Positions 8,180 through 17,051 of a DNA stretch of 64,000 nt are shown here, one piece after another. The translations under genes and the position numbers were made by a program. This DNA comes from Candidatus Abyssobacteria bacterium SURF_5. Its GTDB lineage: Bacteria; Abyssobacteria; SURF-5. The stretch's first letter is position 1; every line of letters starts with the position of its first letter. The DNA lies in NCBI GenBank assembly GCA_003598085.1, contig QZKU01000143.1, forward strand, positions 1 through 64,000, written 5' to 3'. The notes beneath the pieces were generated by a model, which saw only the letters and a program-made list of their open reading frames with translations, did no database searches and had not been told where the DNA came from.

Positions 8180-10171
8180 ATGCGAGTGGTTGGGATTGAT
8201 ACCGGTGGGACGTTTACCGATCTGGTGCTGGCGGAGGGCGGGACTCTTAAGACGAAGAAAGTCCCGTCGACTCCGCGCGATCCTGCCGAGGCCCTTCTGA
8301 CCGGACTGCGGTTACTATGCGAAGAGGACGGGGGAGCGGCTCTCTTCACGCTCACCCACGGCTCCACCGTTGCCACTAACTCCCTGTTGGAACGGAAGGG
8401 GGCGACTGTCGCTCTTATCACGACTGCCGGCTTCGAGGACGTTCTCCTCATCGGCAGGCAGCAGCGCCCGTCGCTTTATGATTTGAACGTCGAAAAACCC
8501 GCGCCTCTCATTCGGCGTGAGAACATTTTCGGAGTGCGCGAGCGCATTCTGCATGATGGAACAGTTGAAAGCCGGCCCGATGAAAGGGAGATTCAGGAAA
8601 TCGCACAGAGGATTATGGCGAATAGGTGCGATTCAATTGCCGTCTGTTTTCTTCACGCGTACCGGAATTTTGAAAACGAGGAGTTTGTAGAGCGGCGCCT
8701 GGAAAACCTGAAAATTCCCATTTGCTCATCGCACCGGGTGCTCCCCGAGTATCGGGAATACGAACGTATCAGCACAACGTCGGTCAATGCGTTTGTCGCT
8801 CCCAAAATGGATGTATACATCCGGCATATCGAAGAGAACATTTCAACCTCTTCGCGCCTGCGGATCATGCAGTCCAACGGCGGCGCGATTTCGGCCTCCC
8901 GCGCGCGTGCAGAGGCGGTTCAAACCATACTTTCCGGGCCCGCCGCCGGTGTGGTCGGCGCTTTCGAAGCAGCCCGAGCAGCGGGATTCGATAAGGTGAT
9001 CACTTTCGACATGGGCGGCACATCAACCGATGTAAGCTTATGTGATAAAAGGATTTCCACCCGGACAAGCTCCAATATCTCAGGAGTCCCGATAGCCACC
9101 CCCGTTGTCGATATCCATACCGTAGGCGCCGGAGGCGGCTCGATAGCGTGGTTGGATTCGGCCGGTTCGCTCAGGGTTGGTCCGAAAAGCGCGGGCGCCG
9201 AGCCCGGCCCCGTTTGCTATGGAGTCGGCTCCGAACTGACCGTTACCGATGCGAATCTCTTTTTGGGGAGAATGGCGGCGGAGCGTTTTCTCGGCGGCGA
9301 GATGAGTCTCGATCTTGACAGGGTTCAATATCATATGTTAAAATTTTCCAACGACTTAGGAATGTCCGCCGAACAGGCCGCCGAGGGTGTTCTCGCAGTG
9401 GCGAACGCGACAATGGAGCGGGCCATCCGCGTCATCTCGGTCGAGCGCGGACACGATCCTCGACATTTCACGCTGATTGCCTTTGGAGGAGCGGGGCCAA
9501 TGCACGCATGCTCCCTAGCCTGCGCCCTGGGTATTCCTCAAATTATTATTCCTCATAATGCGGGCGTTCTCTCGGCTCTCGGATTACTTATGGCCGATGT
9601 GAAGAAGGACCTCTCACAGACTGTCCTCATTCGTGCGGAACAAGTCGACATCCCGCGCCTCAATCAACTTTTTGCCCCTCTGGAAAAAGAAGCGCAAGAA
9701 ATTATGGCCGGGGAGGGCTTCGCGCCCAACCAGTTCAGGCTGGATGGATTTCTTGATATGCGCTACGCCGGCCAGGCCTACGAGGTGACCGTGCCGGTGG
9801 CCGAGGATTTTGTGGCGATCTTCCACCAGGAACATTTCCGCCTTTACGGGCACTCCGATGCCTCTCGCGCCGTTGAATTGGTGAACATTCGATTAACGGC
9901 CAGTGGAATCGTCGAGCCGCCGCCGTTCATTCGGGGGGAAGAGACCGACATCATCGCAGAGGCGGCTTTCTTGGGTGATCGTCAGGCTGTTTTCGCCTCT
10001 GGAGTTAGCGCCACGCCGGTGTATGACCGGGCAGAACTTCGGCCGGGGAATCAGTTGGCGGGGCCGGCCATTGTCGCCGAAGCCCACGCAACCACGGTCA
10101 TCACACCTGGTTTCACTGCAAGAATGGATGTTCTTGGGAATATCTTGATTAAACCCGCGGTGTCCGCTTGA
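8180..10171 (+). CDS. hyuA: Hydantoinase/oxoprolinase/ketone carboxylase family subunit A (HyuA), first copy
   Basis: A 663-residue HyuA-type ATP-dependent subunit of the ASKHA-like hydantoinase A/oxoprolinase family, which with HyuB hydrolyses lactam-like rings (N-methylhydantoin, oxoproline, caprolactam) or carboxylates ketones. Motifs: phosphate-binding VVGIDTGGTFTDLV (residues 3-16), LTHGSTVATNSLLERKGA (about 54-71), the central ATPase signature SGPAAGVVGA and ITFDMGGTSTDVSL, and a late GGAGPMHACSLA adenosine motif. It starts at a promoter-proximal ATG with no ribosome site. HyuB follows but is separated by an HD-domain gene, which is not the usual AB adjacency. Substrate is not predictable; a second, only distantly similar pair is at 53740-58019. 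Confidence 0.93.
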   Translation: MRVVGIDTGGTFTDLVLAEGGTLKTKKVPSTPRDPAEALLTGLRLLCEEDGGAALFTLTHGSTVATNSLLERKGATVALITTAGFEDVLLIGRQQRPSLYDLNVEKPAPLIRRENIFGVRERILHDGTVESRPDEREIQEIAQRIMANRCDSIAVCFLHAYRNFENEEFVERRLENLKIPICSSHRVLPEYREYERISTTSVNAFVAPKMDVYIRHIEENISTSSRLRIMQSNGGAISASRARAEAVQTILSGPAAGVVGAFEAARAAGFDKVITFDMGGTSTDVSLCDKRISTRTSSNISGVPIATPVVDIHTVGAGGGSIAWLDSAGSLRVGPKSAGAEPGPVCYGVGSELTVTDANLFLGRMAAERFLGGEMSLDLDRVQYHMLKFSNDLGMSAEQAAEGVLAVANATMERAIRVISVERGHDPRHFTLIAFGGAGPMHACSLACALGIPQIIIPHNAGVLSALGLLMADVKKDLSQTVLIRAEQVDIPRLNQLFAPLEKEAQEIMAGEGFAPNQFRLDGFLDMRYAGQAYEVTVPVAEDFVAIFHQEHFRLYGHSDASRAVELVNIRLTASGIVEPPPFIRGEETDIIAEAAFLGDRQAVFASGVSATPVYDRAELRPGNQLAGPAIVAEAHATTVITPGFTARMDVLGNILIKPAVSA

Positions 10172-10237
10172 GGTGCGGAGGCGGGCCGCTCAGCTACAAC
10201 TTTAAGAATTGAAAAGAATCGAAAGGATAATGCGCTC

Positions 10238-10783
10238 ATGACCAGGGAAGAGGCGCTCGCGCTCGTCAACGGAAAGGTTAGAACGAAAAACTTGCGCAAG
10301 CATATGTTTGCGACGGAGGCGTGCATGCGCGCCCTTGCGGGCCGGCTTGGCGGCGACCGGGAGCGATGGGCGATGGCGGGGCTTCTTCACGACCTGGACT
10401 ACGATGAGACGGTAAACGATTTCTCGCGCCACGGATATGCCACCTGCGAATATCTGCGGGGCACAGACGTGCCCGCCGATATTCTCGATGCCATCATGGC
10501 TCATACCGGCCACACTCCGGCTCGAACCCAGATGGATATGGTTCTCTATGCGGTCGATCCGCTGACCGGATTTCTCGTGGCGGCGGCGCTGATGCATCCT
10601 TCAAAAAAGATCGCGGATGTCGATGTCGCTTTTGCCATGAACCGATTCAAAGAGAAACGCTTTGCTGCCGGGGCAAATCGGGATCAGATGAAGAAGTGCG
10701 AAGAATTTGGCCTTCGGCTCGAAGAATTCATCCGGATTTGTCTTGAAGCTATGCAGAAGGTTTCGCAGGAGCTGGGCCTGTAG
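10238..10783 (+). CDS. HD-domain phosphohydrolase-like protein between hyuA and hyuB
   Basis: A 181-residue HDIG-like protein. The metal-binding set of the HD superfamily is visible: His22 (LRKHMFATEACM), His51-Asp52 (GLLHDLDYDE), His89 (AHTGH region) and Asp107 (YAVDPLTG). It is close to small stand-alone HD proteins annotated as hydrolases; none of the conserved accessory domains (GAF, PAS, EAL) are attached. AAAGGAT precedes the ATG at 10238. It sits 66 bases after hyuA and only 4 bases before hyuB, so all three are very probably one transcript. A role in removing a phosphate or pyrophosphate from a substrate, nucleotide or signal connected with the HyuAB reaction is inference from position only. 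Confidence 0.85.
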   Translation: MTREEALALVNGKVRTKNLRKHMFATEACMRALAGRLGGDRERWAMAGLLHDLDYDETVNDFSRHGYATCEYLRGTDVPADILDAIMAHTGHTPARTQMDMVLYAVDPLTGFLVAAALMHPSKKIADVDVAFAMNRFKEKRFAAGANRDQMKKCEEFGLRLEEFIRICLEAMQKVSQELGL

Positions 10784-10787
10784 AGGG

Positions 10788-12347
10788 ATGAACTTGTTCG
10801 ATCCGATAAAGCTCGAGATTTTCAAGAACCTCTTCAGCTCGGTTGCCGACGAAATGGGCGTTGTGCTGCAGAGAACAGGTTTCTCGCCGAACATAAAAGA
10901 GCGCCTGGATTTTTCGTGTGCGGTTTTTGATGGAGCCGGCGAGATGGTCGCTCAGGCCGCCCATATCCCTGTCCATCTCGGCTCGATGCCGCTCTCAGTG
11001 AAAAGCGCAATCGAGTCGCTGGAGATGGAACCGGGCGACGTGGTCATCTTGAACGACCCGTTCCGAGGCGGGACGCATTTACCCGATGTGACCATGGTCG
11101 CGCCGGTTTTCCTGGACCAAAACCGCCCTCAATTCTACGTGGCCAACCGTGCTCACCATGCCGATATCGGCGGGCTGATGCCGAGTTCGATGCCGCTCTC
11201 CACCTCAATCTATCAGGAGGGCTTGATCATTCCGCCCGTCAAGCTGGTGTCACGCGGGAAAATTCAGAAGGACCTGCTTTCGGTCATACTGGCCAACGTG
11301 AGGACGCCGGTTGAGCGGGAGGGCGATATATCGGCTCAGCTTGCGGCCTGCGAGACGGGCTCGCGCAGGCTGTTCGAACTGCACGCGCGTTACGGGCTGA
11401 CCGAGTTGCGGACAGCGGCCTCCGCATTGATGGATTATGCGGAAACCCTGATGCGACACACAATCGGGGGTATTCCGGACGGAGTCTATTCTTTCGAGGA
11501 TTTCCTGGATGACGACGGCCTTGGCGCCGAAAGAATTCCCATTCGAGTCGCCGTTACCATACAGCGAGATACGGCTTCGGTCGATTTCACCGGAAGCGCT
11601 CCTCAGGTCGCCGGCTGCGTGAACGCGGTATTCGCCATTACTGTCTCGTGCGTCTTTTACGTGTTCCGCTGTCTGACGGACGAAATGGTTCCGTCCAATG
11701 CCGGCTGCCTCAGACCGATTCGCGTCAGCGTTCCGGAACATTCCGTCGTAAACGCGGCGCCTCCCGCAGCCGTCGTTGGAGGCAATGTGGAAACGTCACA
11801 ACGTATCGTGGATGTCCTTCTCGGAGCGCTGTCGGCGGCGATGCCCGAAAAAATTCCCGCGGCAAGTTGCGGCAGCATGAATAACGTCTCCATCGGCGGC
11901 TACGACTGCATCCGCAATCGGATGTTCACATATTACGAGACGCTGGCAGGAGGCATGGGCGCGCGTCCGCAGAAAGACGGTCTGGATGCAGTCCATACAC
12001 ATATGACCAATACGATGAACACCCCGGTTGAAGTTATCGAAACCACCTACCCACTCAAGGTGGTGCAATATGCGATCAGGCCCGGATCGGGCGGACGCGG
12101 TAGGCGCAACGGCGGCAACGGCCTGGTCAGGGAATACGAACTTCTGTGCGCATCGGAGGTTTCGGTTCTGTCTGAGAGACGTCTGTTCGCTCCGTATGGA
12201 ATCGCAGGCGGCGAGGCCGGTCGAAAGGGCGAAAATCTGATTTTTAAAGACGGTCATTGGCAATCTCTTCCGCCCAAGATCAACATGCAATGCAGCGCGG
12301 GGTCCCGCCTGCGGATTATGACGCCTGGAGGAGGCGGGTATGGCTAG
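10788..12347 (+). CDS. hyuB: Hydantoinase B/oxoprolinase family subunit (HyuB), first copy
   Basis: A 519-residue HyuB-type subunit, partner of the HyuA at 8180. It shows DPIKLEIFKNLFSSVADEMG at the start, GDVVILNDPFRGGTHLPDVT (metal- and substrate-site region), ANRAHHADIGG with the conserved His pair, NAGCLRPIRVSVPEHSVVNA, and a glycine-rich C-terminal tail RPGSGGRGRRNGGNGLVREYE. ATG 10788 follows AGAGGG and overlaps nothing; a longer in-frame extension from 10707 lies inside the HD gene and is rejected. This copy stops at the normal family end, unlike the second copy, which has an extra domain. Its last 8 bases overlap the vWA-FHA gene start. Confidence 0.92.
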   Translation: MNLFDPIKLEIFKNLFSSVADEMGVVLQRTGFSPNIKERLDFSCAVFDGAGEMVAQAAHIPVHLGSMPLSVKSAIESLEMEPGDVVILNDPFRGGTHLPDVTMVAPVFLDQNRPQFYVANRAHHADIGGLMPSSMPLSTSIYQEGLIIPPVKLVSRGKIQKDLLSVILANVRTPVEREGDISAQLAACETGSRRLFELHARYGLTELRTAASALMDYAETLMRHTIGGIPDGVYSFEDFLDDDGLGAERIPIRVAVTIQRDTASVDFTGSAPQVAGCVNAVFAITVSCVFYVFRCLTDEMVPSNAGCLRPIRVSVPEHSVVNAAPPAAVVGGNVETSQRIVDVLLGALSAAMPEKIPAASCGSMNNVSIGGYDCIRNRMFTYYETLAGGMGARPQKDGLDAVHTHMTNTMNTPVEVIETTYPLKVVQYAIRPGSGGRGRRNGGNGLVREYELLCASEVSVLSERRLFAPYGIAGGEAGRKGENLIFKDGHWQSLPPKINMQCSAGSRLRIMTPGGGGYG

Positions 12348-14796
12348 GAAATTCAACATCCGAAAATACTTCCGGACGGCTGCGCTTGGATTCTTCTGGT
12401 TGATCTTGTGCTCGGTAAACGAGGCGGGCGCGACGGCCAATCATTCCTTGATCTTTGTCGTCGATTCCTCCAAAAATATGGCCGCGCATATAGGTGACGT
12501 TAAAGACATCATTTTAAGCTATACCGATCAATCCCAGCACGGAGATTATTTGGGGGTAGTTTCCTTCTCGCAGACGGCAAAACTGCTGACCATGAAGAAA
12601 ATCGCCGCTCCGACCGACCGCAAATCGCTCGCTGTCATGCTGGACGTGTTGGCAGCGGAAGGCGATACCGCGGATATTGATCAGGGGGTTGTTCGCGCCC
12701 TTGAAGAAGTGGCCGTGCTGAAGAGAAGAGGAGACAAGAACATCAAGGGGATTTTCATTGTTGCCGCATCCAGGCTCCCGGACGATCGATCCACGGAGCA
12801 CTTGGACAGGATTATGCAAGACGTTTCGAAATGGGTATCGCAGGACGAATGGTACATACAATATTGCTTTCTTGGGGGTATTAAGGATGAAACGATGGCG
12901 GCTTTTGTCGCAAATAATAATGGCATTTCTTACGATATCGATGCATTAAAAGACGCAAACGAAACGGAAACTCTTGCGGAAATATATAAGATCGCCATTC
13001 TGCCCCAGGAAGTCTGCCATTCAACTGCGACAGATGTACAAGGCGCTGTTCTTAAAAAACCGTCATCTTCAGATGAATGGCTGAACCTGAAAGCGGGGGA
13101 GGCGGTCGGGGAAGACACCCAGATAACTGTCGCGGAAGGATCGCGTTTGGTCCTTGCAATAGATAAGTTTGGCAAAGTTGGTTTTGCGCCCGGCTCGAAC
13201 GTTATCATAAGCCATTCAAGAAGAGATCCGACCTCTAACAGGGCCGACGTACATATCGGCATCGAATCCGGCTCCATGTGGATGAAAACGGATGCAAACT
13301 CGTTTCTCCATGTACATCTGAAAGAGAAAGCAGCCGAATTATCCGGTGGAGGCGGATTTTCGGTGAGCGCGAACGACTTGGGTGAACTGGAGGTCGTCTC
13401 CTTTTTCGACCGCCTGTCAATGAAAGCCGATGGTGCGTCCCAGGAGCCGGTCGTCCTCGGACGCAATCAAATGGCGTGGGTGAAAGCGGCACATCTGGCG
13501 ACTCCCGCCGTTGCCGCCGAAGCCGACCTGATCGAGGAATGGAAGAACTGGAGCAAGGTAATTGTGGGCGGAGAGGGATTGGCGTCTGTCGCCTTTACTA
13601 TTCCTGAGGTGGTTTTTCCTGCGGAAGAGGTGACTGTCGGCCCTCTTGAATCCGGCAATATTCACACAGAGAAGTTCCTGCTGAGGCTGGTCAATATTCC
13701 AGATATGTCCAAGCTGAAGCTTGCGATTGAGGTAGCGGTGGCTTTGCCCGAGGGCATCTCGATAACCACGGCCTTGCTCGATGGTGAAGAACCGGACAGT
13801 AAGGAATTGGTTCTCAAGCTGGATGGCAGTGAAGGGTTTTCCTCGGACCGAAAGGAAGAACACAAAGGCTTTCTCAAGATCGCACCGGAAGTGAATTCAG
13901 CGGTAACTTTCCAAAAAATTTCCGTCCCCATTACCATTATCACCAGCGGCGGCGACCTTATCAAGAACGCCCTGCTCTTCGGTATCGTGGCCGTGGGTAT
14001 AGGGCTTATTGGATTTACCGCCATGCGCATGTACCGCAAAAAGGAGATCATACATGCGAGACCCCATCGAGTTATCGGGAGACTGATTATCATTGACGAC
14101 CCCACAAGAGGTCGAACCGGTTCGATCAATCTTGAGGAGATCGGCACAAAATCAAGCCGCCTTTCGCTTATTATTGGGCGAGATCGAAACTCCGAAATCC
14201 GGTTAAAACATGCTTCAGTACAGCCCAGCCACTGCCTGATCGAGGCGAACCTGGTGGAAGGCCATCTCGTTACTCTGATGGAACCGATAGCCTCCGCCGT
14301 AGTGCGCGTAAACAATGAACAGATCACTTCCAAAATACAGCTCAATGATGGTGACAAGATAAGTATTGGCGACTTCTCTTTCCAATTCGAGGATACGCAA
14401 TATTACAAGAAAGTGGAAGTCGTCTATTCCAACGGAAGGCGGATTGCCGGCATTCTGGACGTTGCGGGGATGGATGCCGAAGGATTCAAGATCAGCCCGA
14501 CGGACGCGGTCTCTCCGAGCGAGCGGGCGCGGGTAAAATTCTCCGATATCCGCACCATTACTTTTTACCGGCGGACGGTGGATATCCTTGCGCAGAAGCC
14601 TCGTCCTCAGGCCAAACATGGGTTGAAGCGGGTGGAGTTAATGTTCAAGCGCGGCGATACGATCGGCGGCTACTTGCAGCGGGAGTACAGCGAAGGACGG
14701 CGCCGCTTTATCGAGTTGCTCCCACTGGATCACAACAGCGACATTGATTATATCGTTGTCGATTACTCATCGGTAGTGGAGAAAAAGACCCTGTAG
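12340..14796 (+). CDS. Exported/membrane protein with vWA, FecR-like, FHA and duplicated small beta domains
   Basis: An 818-residue multidomain protein. Residues 1-33 form a signal peptide or N-anchor. A von Willebrand A domain follows (about 35-225): the MIDAS motif is DSSKN at 42-46, so the usual DxSxS has Asn for the last Ser, and the later TDG loop is AASRLPDD, suggesting altered metal binding. A FecR-like beta domain (about 245-390) contains GSRLVLAIDKFGKVGFAPGS. After a beta-rich linker comes a transmembrane helix (about 543-563). A cytoplasmic FHA domain (about 607-690) has LIIGRDRNSEIRL and PSHCLIEA. The C-terminus has two related small barrels (VEVVYSNGRRIAGIL and VELMFKRGDTIGGYL). 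GGAGGAGGCGGG precedes the ATG, which overlaps hyuB. It could couple periplasmic state to phosphothreonine signalling; this is inference. Confidence 0.85.
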   Translation: MARKFNIRKYFRTAALGFFWLILCSVNEAGATANHSLIFVVDSSKNMAAHIGDVKDIILSYTDQSQHGDYLGVVSFSQTAKLLTMKKIAAPTDRKSLAVMLDVLAAEGDTADIDQGVVRALEEVAVLKRRGDKNIKGIFIVAASRLPDDRSTEHLDRIMQDVSKWVSQDEWYIQYCFLGGIKDETMAAFVANNNGISYDIDALKDANETETLAEIYKIAILPQEVCHSTATDVQGAVLKKPSSSDEWLNLKAGEAVGEDTQITVAEGSRLVLAIDKFGKVGFAPGSNVIISHSRRDPTSNRADVHIGIESGSMWMKTDANSFLHVHLKEKAAELSGGGGFSVSANDLGELEVVSFFDRLSMKADGASQEPVVLGRNQMAWVKAAHLATPAVAAEADLIEEWKNWSKVIVGGEGLASVAFTIPEVVFPAEEVTVGPLESGNIHTEKFLLRLVNIPDMSKLKLAIEVAVALPEGISITTALLDGEEPDSKELVLKLDGSEGFSSDRKEEHKGFLKIAPEVNSAVTFQKISVPITIITSGGDLIKNALLFGIVAVGIGLIGFTAMRMYRKKEIIHARPHRVIGRLIIIDDPTRGRTGSINLEEIGTKSSRLSLIIGRDRNSEIRLKHASVQPSHCLIEANLVEGHLVTLMEPIASAVVRVNNEQITSKIQLNDGDKISIGDFSFQFEDTQYYKKVEVVYSNGRRIAGILDVAGMDAEGFKISPTDAVSPSERARVKFSDIRTITFYRRTVDILAQKPRPQAKHGLKRVELMFKRGDTIGGYLQREYSEGRRRFIELLPLDHNSDIDYIVVDYSSVVEKKTL

Positions 14797-14893
14797 ACGA
14801 TGAATTGGCCTGTCTATTCCTTCTGAGACCGGCGGTCATCATTCCGCGTGAAAATTGAATTCCGCCATCACCCATTTTTTAGAGCGTCATCAA

Positions 14894-16060
14894 ATGGAGA
14901 AAATCGAGAGATTCCTTTTTACGCAATTCGCGGAGCGGTTCGGGCATCGACCACAAGCCCAAGTCTGGGCGCCGGGAAGAATCAATCTGATCGGCGAGCA
15001 TACCGATTACAACGATGGATTTGTTCTGCCGATAGCAATCGGCAAGCGGATTTACGCGGCCGCCTCTATCGAAAAAGGTAAAACGATGACATTATGTTCG
15101 GCAAATATACGAGGCGAGGTGACGTTCAATCTGTCCGAAATAGAGCCCGGCGGTGACTGGGGGGATTACCCGAAGGGCGTCGTGGCCGAGCTTCTGAAGA
15201 GAGAGTATCCGCTGCAAGGCCTGAACGCATTTTTTCTTAGCGATCTGCCGATCGGAGCGGGGGTAAGCAGTTCGGCCGCAATGGAAGTGGTAACATGCTA
15301 TCTGATGCAGCGTCTGTTCGGGTTCAGCCTTCCACCGGAAGAAGCAGCATACCTTTGCCAGCGGGCCGAGCATTCATTTTCCGGCACCCGATGCGGCATC
15401 ATGGATCAATTTGCCTCCATCATGGGTGTGAAGGATAATGCGCTTTTCCTCGATTGCCGAACCCTTGACTATCGCCGGATTCCGTGCCAGTTGGATGACT
15501 ATGTTCTTGTTGCCTGCGACTCGCGTGTCGAGAGGGAACTCGCAGCGTCGGAGTATAACCGGAGAAGGGCCGAATGCGAAGAAGGTGTAAGGGTTCTTGC
15601 GGAGAATTATGAGGGGATACGGGCCCTCCGGGATGCAAACCTGTCACAGCTCGAGGCAGTTTCGGCGCTCTTAAATGAACAGGTATCCCGCCGGTGCCGC
15701 CACGTGATCACGGAAAATGAGCGAGTCCTGAAGGCGATTCAATCAATGGAAGCGCGTGATTGGTCCCGGCTCGGGATTCTCATGAATGAGTCGCATGAAA
15801 GCCTCCGCTTTGACTACGAAGTCAGTTGCAACCAGCTTGATTTCCTGGTTGAGACATCTCGTGAAATAGAGGGGGTGCTCGGCGCACGGCTGACGGGTGC
15901 CGGTTTCGGCGGTTCAACGATCAATCTCGTTCATATGTCGGCAGTGGAAGAATTTCAGGCGAGCGTCTCGGAAGAATACCTCAAAAGATTCGAGATCGTT
16001 CCTCGAATTTTTGCCTGTATCGCCTCCGACGGCGCTGAACAGGATCGGCTACGTTCTTGA
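14894..16060 (+). CDS. galK: Galactokinase
   Basis: Phosphorylates D-galactose (or a related hexose) with ATP in the Leloir pathway. The GHMP kinase signatures are complete: substrate motif APGRINLIGEHTDYNDGFVLP, ATP-binding PIGAGVSSSAAMEV, GTRCGIMDQFASIMG with the catalytic Asp, and the C-terminal RLTGAGFGGSTINL. From ATG 14894 the protein has 388 residues, the usual length; a TTG at 14855 would add 13 residues with no family match, and neither start has a strong ribosome site. It lies 97 bases after the vWA-FHA gene, and its stop overlaps the next lipoprotein gene. No galT or galE is nearby, so the flux of galactose 1-phosphate must be handled elsewhere. Confidence 0.94.
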   Translation: MEKIERFLFTQFAERFGHRPQAQVWAPGRINLIGEHTDYNDGFVLPIAIGKRIYAAASIEKGKTMTLCSANIRGEVTFNLSEIEPGGDWGDYPKGVVAELLKREYPLQGLNAFFLSDLPIGAGVSSSAAMEVVTCYLMQRLFGFSLPPEEAAYLCQRAEHSFSGTRCGIMDQFASIMGVKDNALFLDCRTLDYRRIPCQLDDYVLVACDSRVERELAASEYNRRRAECEEGVRVLAENYEGIRALRDANLSQLEAVSALLNEQVSRRCRHVITENERVLKAIQSMEARDWSRLGILMNESHESLRFDYEVSCNQLDFLVETSREIEGVLGARLTGAGFGGSTINLVHMSAVEEFQASVSEEYLKRFEIVPRIFACIASDGAEQDRLRS

Positions 16061-16893
16061 TCGTGGAGAGACGATTCCGTATATATCTTTTTTGGGCGGC
16101 CCTCTTTTTTTTGATTCTTGCCGCGTCCGCATGCGCGGCGCGAAGGCCGCCCTTCAGGCCCGATATCTCAGTCCCGCCACTGGAGACACCGGAAAACGTG
16201 CTTTCGCTCCTGACCCGCAATTACGGCGGACTCGAATCGATAAAAGCAAGCGGCACCCTCGAGTTCCGCCCAACAGGCGAAAGAAGATGGAAGGGAGCAT
16301 CGGTCATCCTGCTGGCTCAAAGGCCCGACAATGTCCGACTCCGGGCATATCGGCTTCTTGCGCCGACTCTTTTCGAATTCGTCTCCGGCGAAAACAGATG
16401 CTGGCTTTTTCTTCCAGCGGAACAGGCGGCGTATCTGGACGACGATTGCAGGATGATTGAGGCCGGGGAGGATAACCTTGTGCTTTCCGCGGAGACCATA
16501 GTGGCTGCCCTGCTCGTGGTTTCCGACTTCGACTCACTCCGCATTTCGCCGGAACTCGGTCTGGAGCCAAACAACATCCTGCGGGTGCTGCTCATTAACG
16601 AGACGCAGCTCCGGCGACAACTGTGGATTGATACGATTACCGGTCTCGCCACAAAGCAGGTGTTTCTGACGGATGATGGAGAGGTTGAGGTCGAGGTCGA
16701 TTATCTCGAGCATATCGCAAAGAGGGAGAACGTTGCCCCTGCCGAGGTCGAAGTTCATATTCCAAAGGCACACGCCGAGATGCGCCTGCGTCTTGATGAC
16801 GTCGAGCTGCAGCCTTCGCTTCAACCCGCAACGTTTCAATTCGTTCCACCGCCAAACGTCCGCATAATCAAACTAAACCAATCACAACAATAA
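16057..16893 (+). CDS. Putative lipoprotein, LolA/DUF4292-like
   Basis: A 278-residue predicted lipoprotein. The N-terminus has basic residues, a hydrophobic core (IYLFWAALFFLILA) and a lipobox ending AASAC at about residue 26, so signal peptidase II cleavage is expected. The rest reads as a single beta-sheet shell: IKASGTLEFRP, SVILLAQRPDNVRLRAYRLLAPTLFEFVSGENRCWLF and IPKAHAEMRLRLDDVEL resemble LolA/LppX/DUF4292 proteins that carry or sense lipids in the periplasm. The proposed start is TTG 16057 (AGGA 12 bases upstream); GTG 16063 is an alternative. Its start overlaps the galK stop. No lol partner genes are near. Family assignment is by fold impression, not by a diagnostic motif. Confidence 0.65.
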   Translation: MIVERRFRIYLFWAALFFLILAASACAARRPPFRPDISVPPLETPENVLSLLTRNYGGLESIKASGTLEFRPTGERRWKGASVILLAQRPDNVRLRAYRLLAPTLFEFVSGENRCWLFLPAEQAAYLDDDCRMIEAGEDNLVLSAETIVAALLVVSDFDSLRISPELGLEPNNILRVLLINETQLRRQLWIDTITGLATKQVFLTDDGEVEVEVDYLEHIAKRENVAPAEVEVHIPKAHAEMRLRLDDVELQPSLQPATFQFVPPPNVRIIKLNQSQQ

Positions 16894-16949
16894 TCGGTCT
16901 CAAGCGTCGCCTATCATAATCTGGGGTGAATTGAGCGGGAAAAATTATG

Positions 16950-16978
16950 TTGCGTTTGAAGACGACATCAAATATGAT
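16950..16978 (+). promoter_or_regulatory. Candidate sigma-70-like promoter for the oxidoreductase operon
   Basis: TTGCGT (16950-16955) is separated by 17 bases from TATGAT (16973-16978, 5 of 6 to consensus). Transcription would begin near 16985 and give a leader of about 65 bases before the GGAGG and ATG of the Gfo/Idh/MocA gene. Confidence 0.45.
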
Positions 16979-17051
16979 AAACTGAAATTGCATGTTCCCG
17001 GAGAACGAATGGCCGCGGGGCATGGGAGATTCATGATGCATGGAGGAAGCA

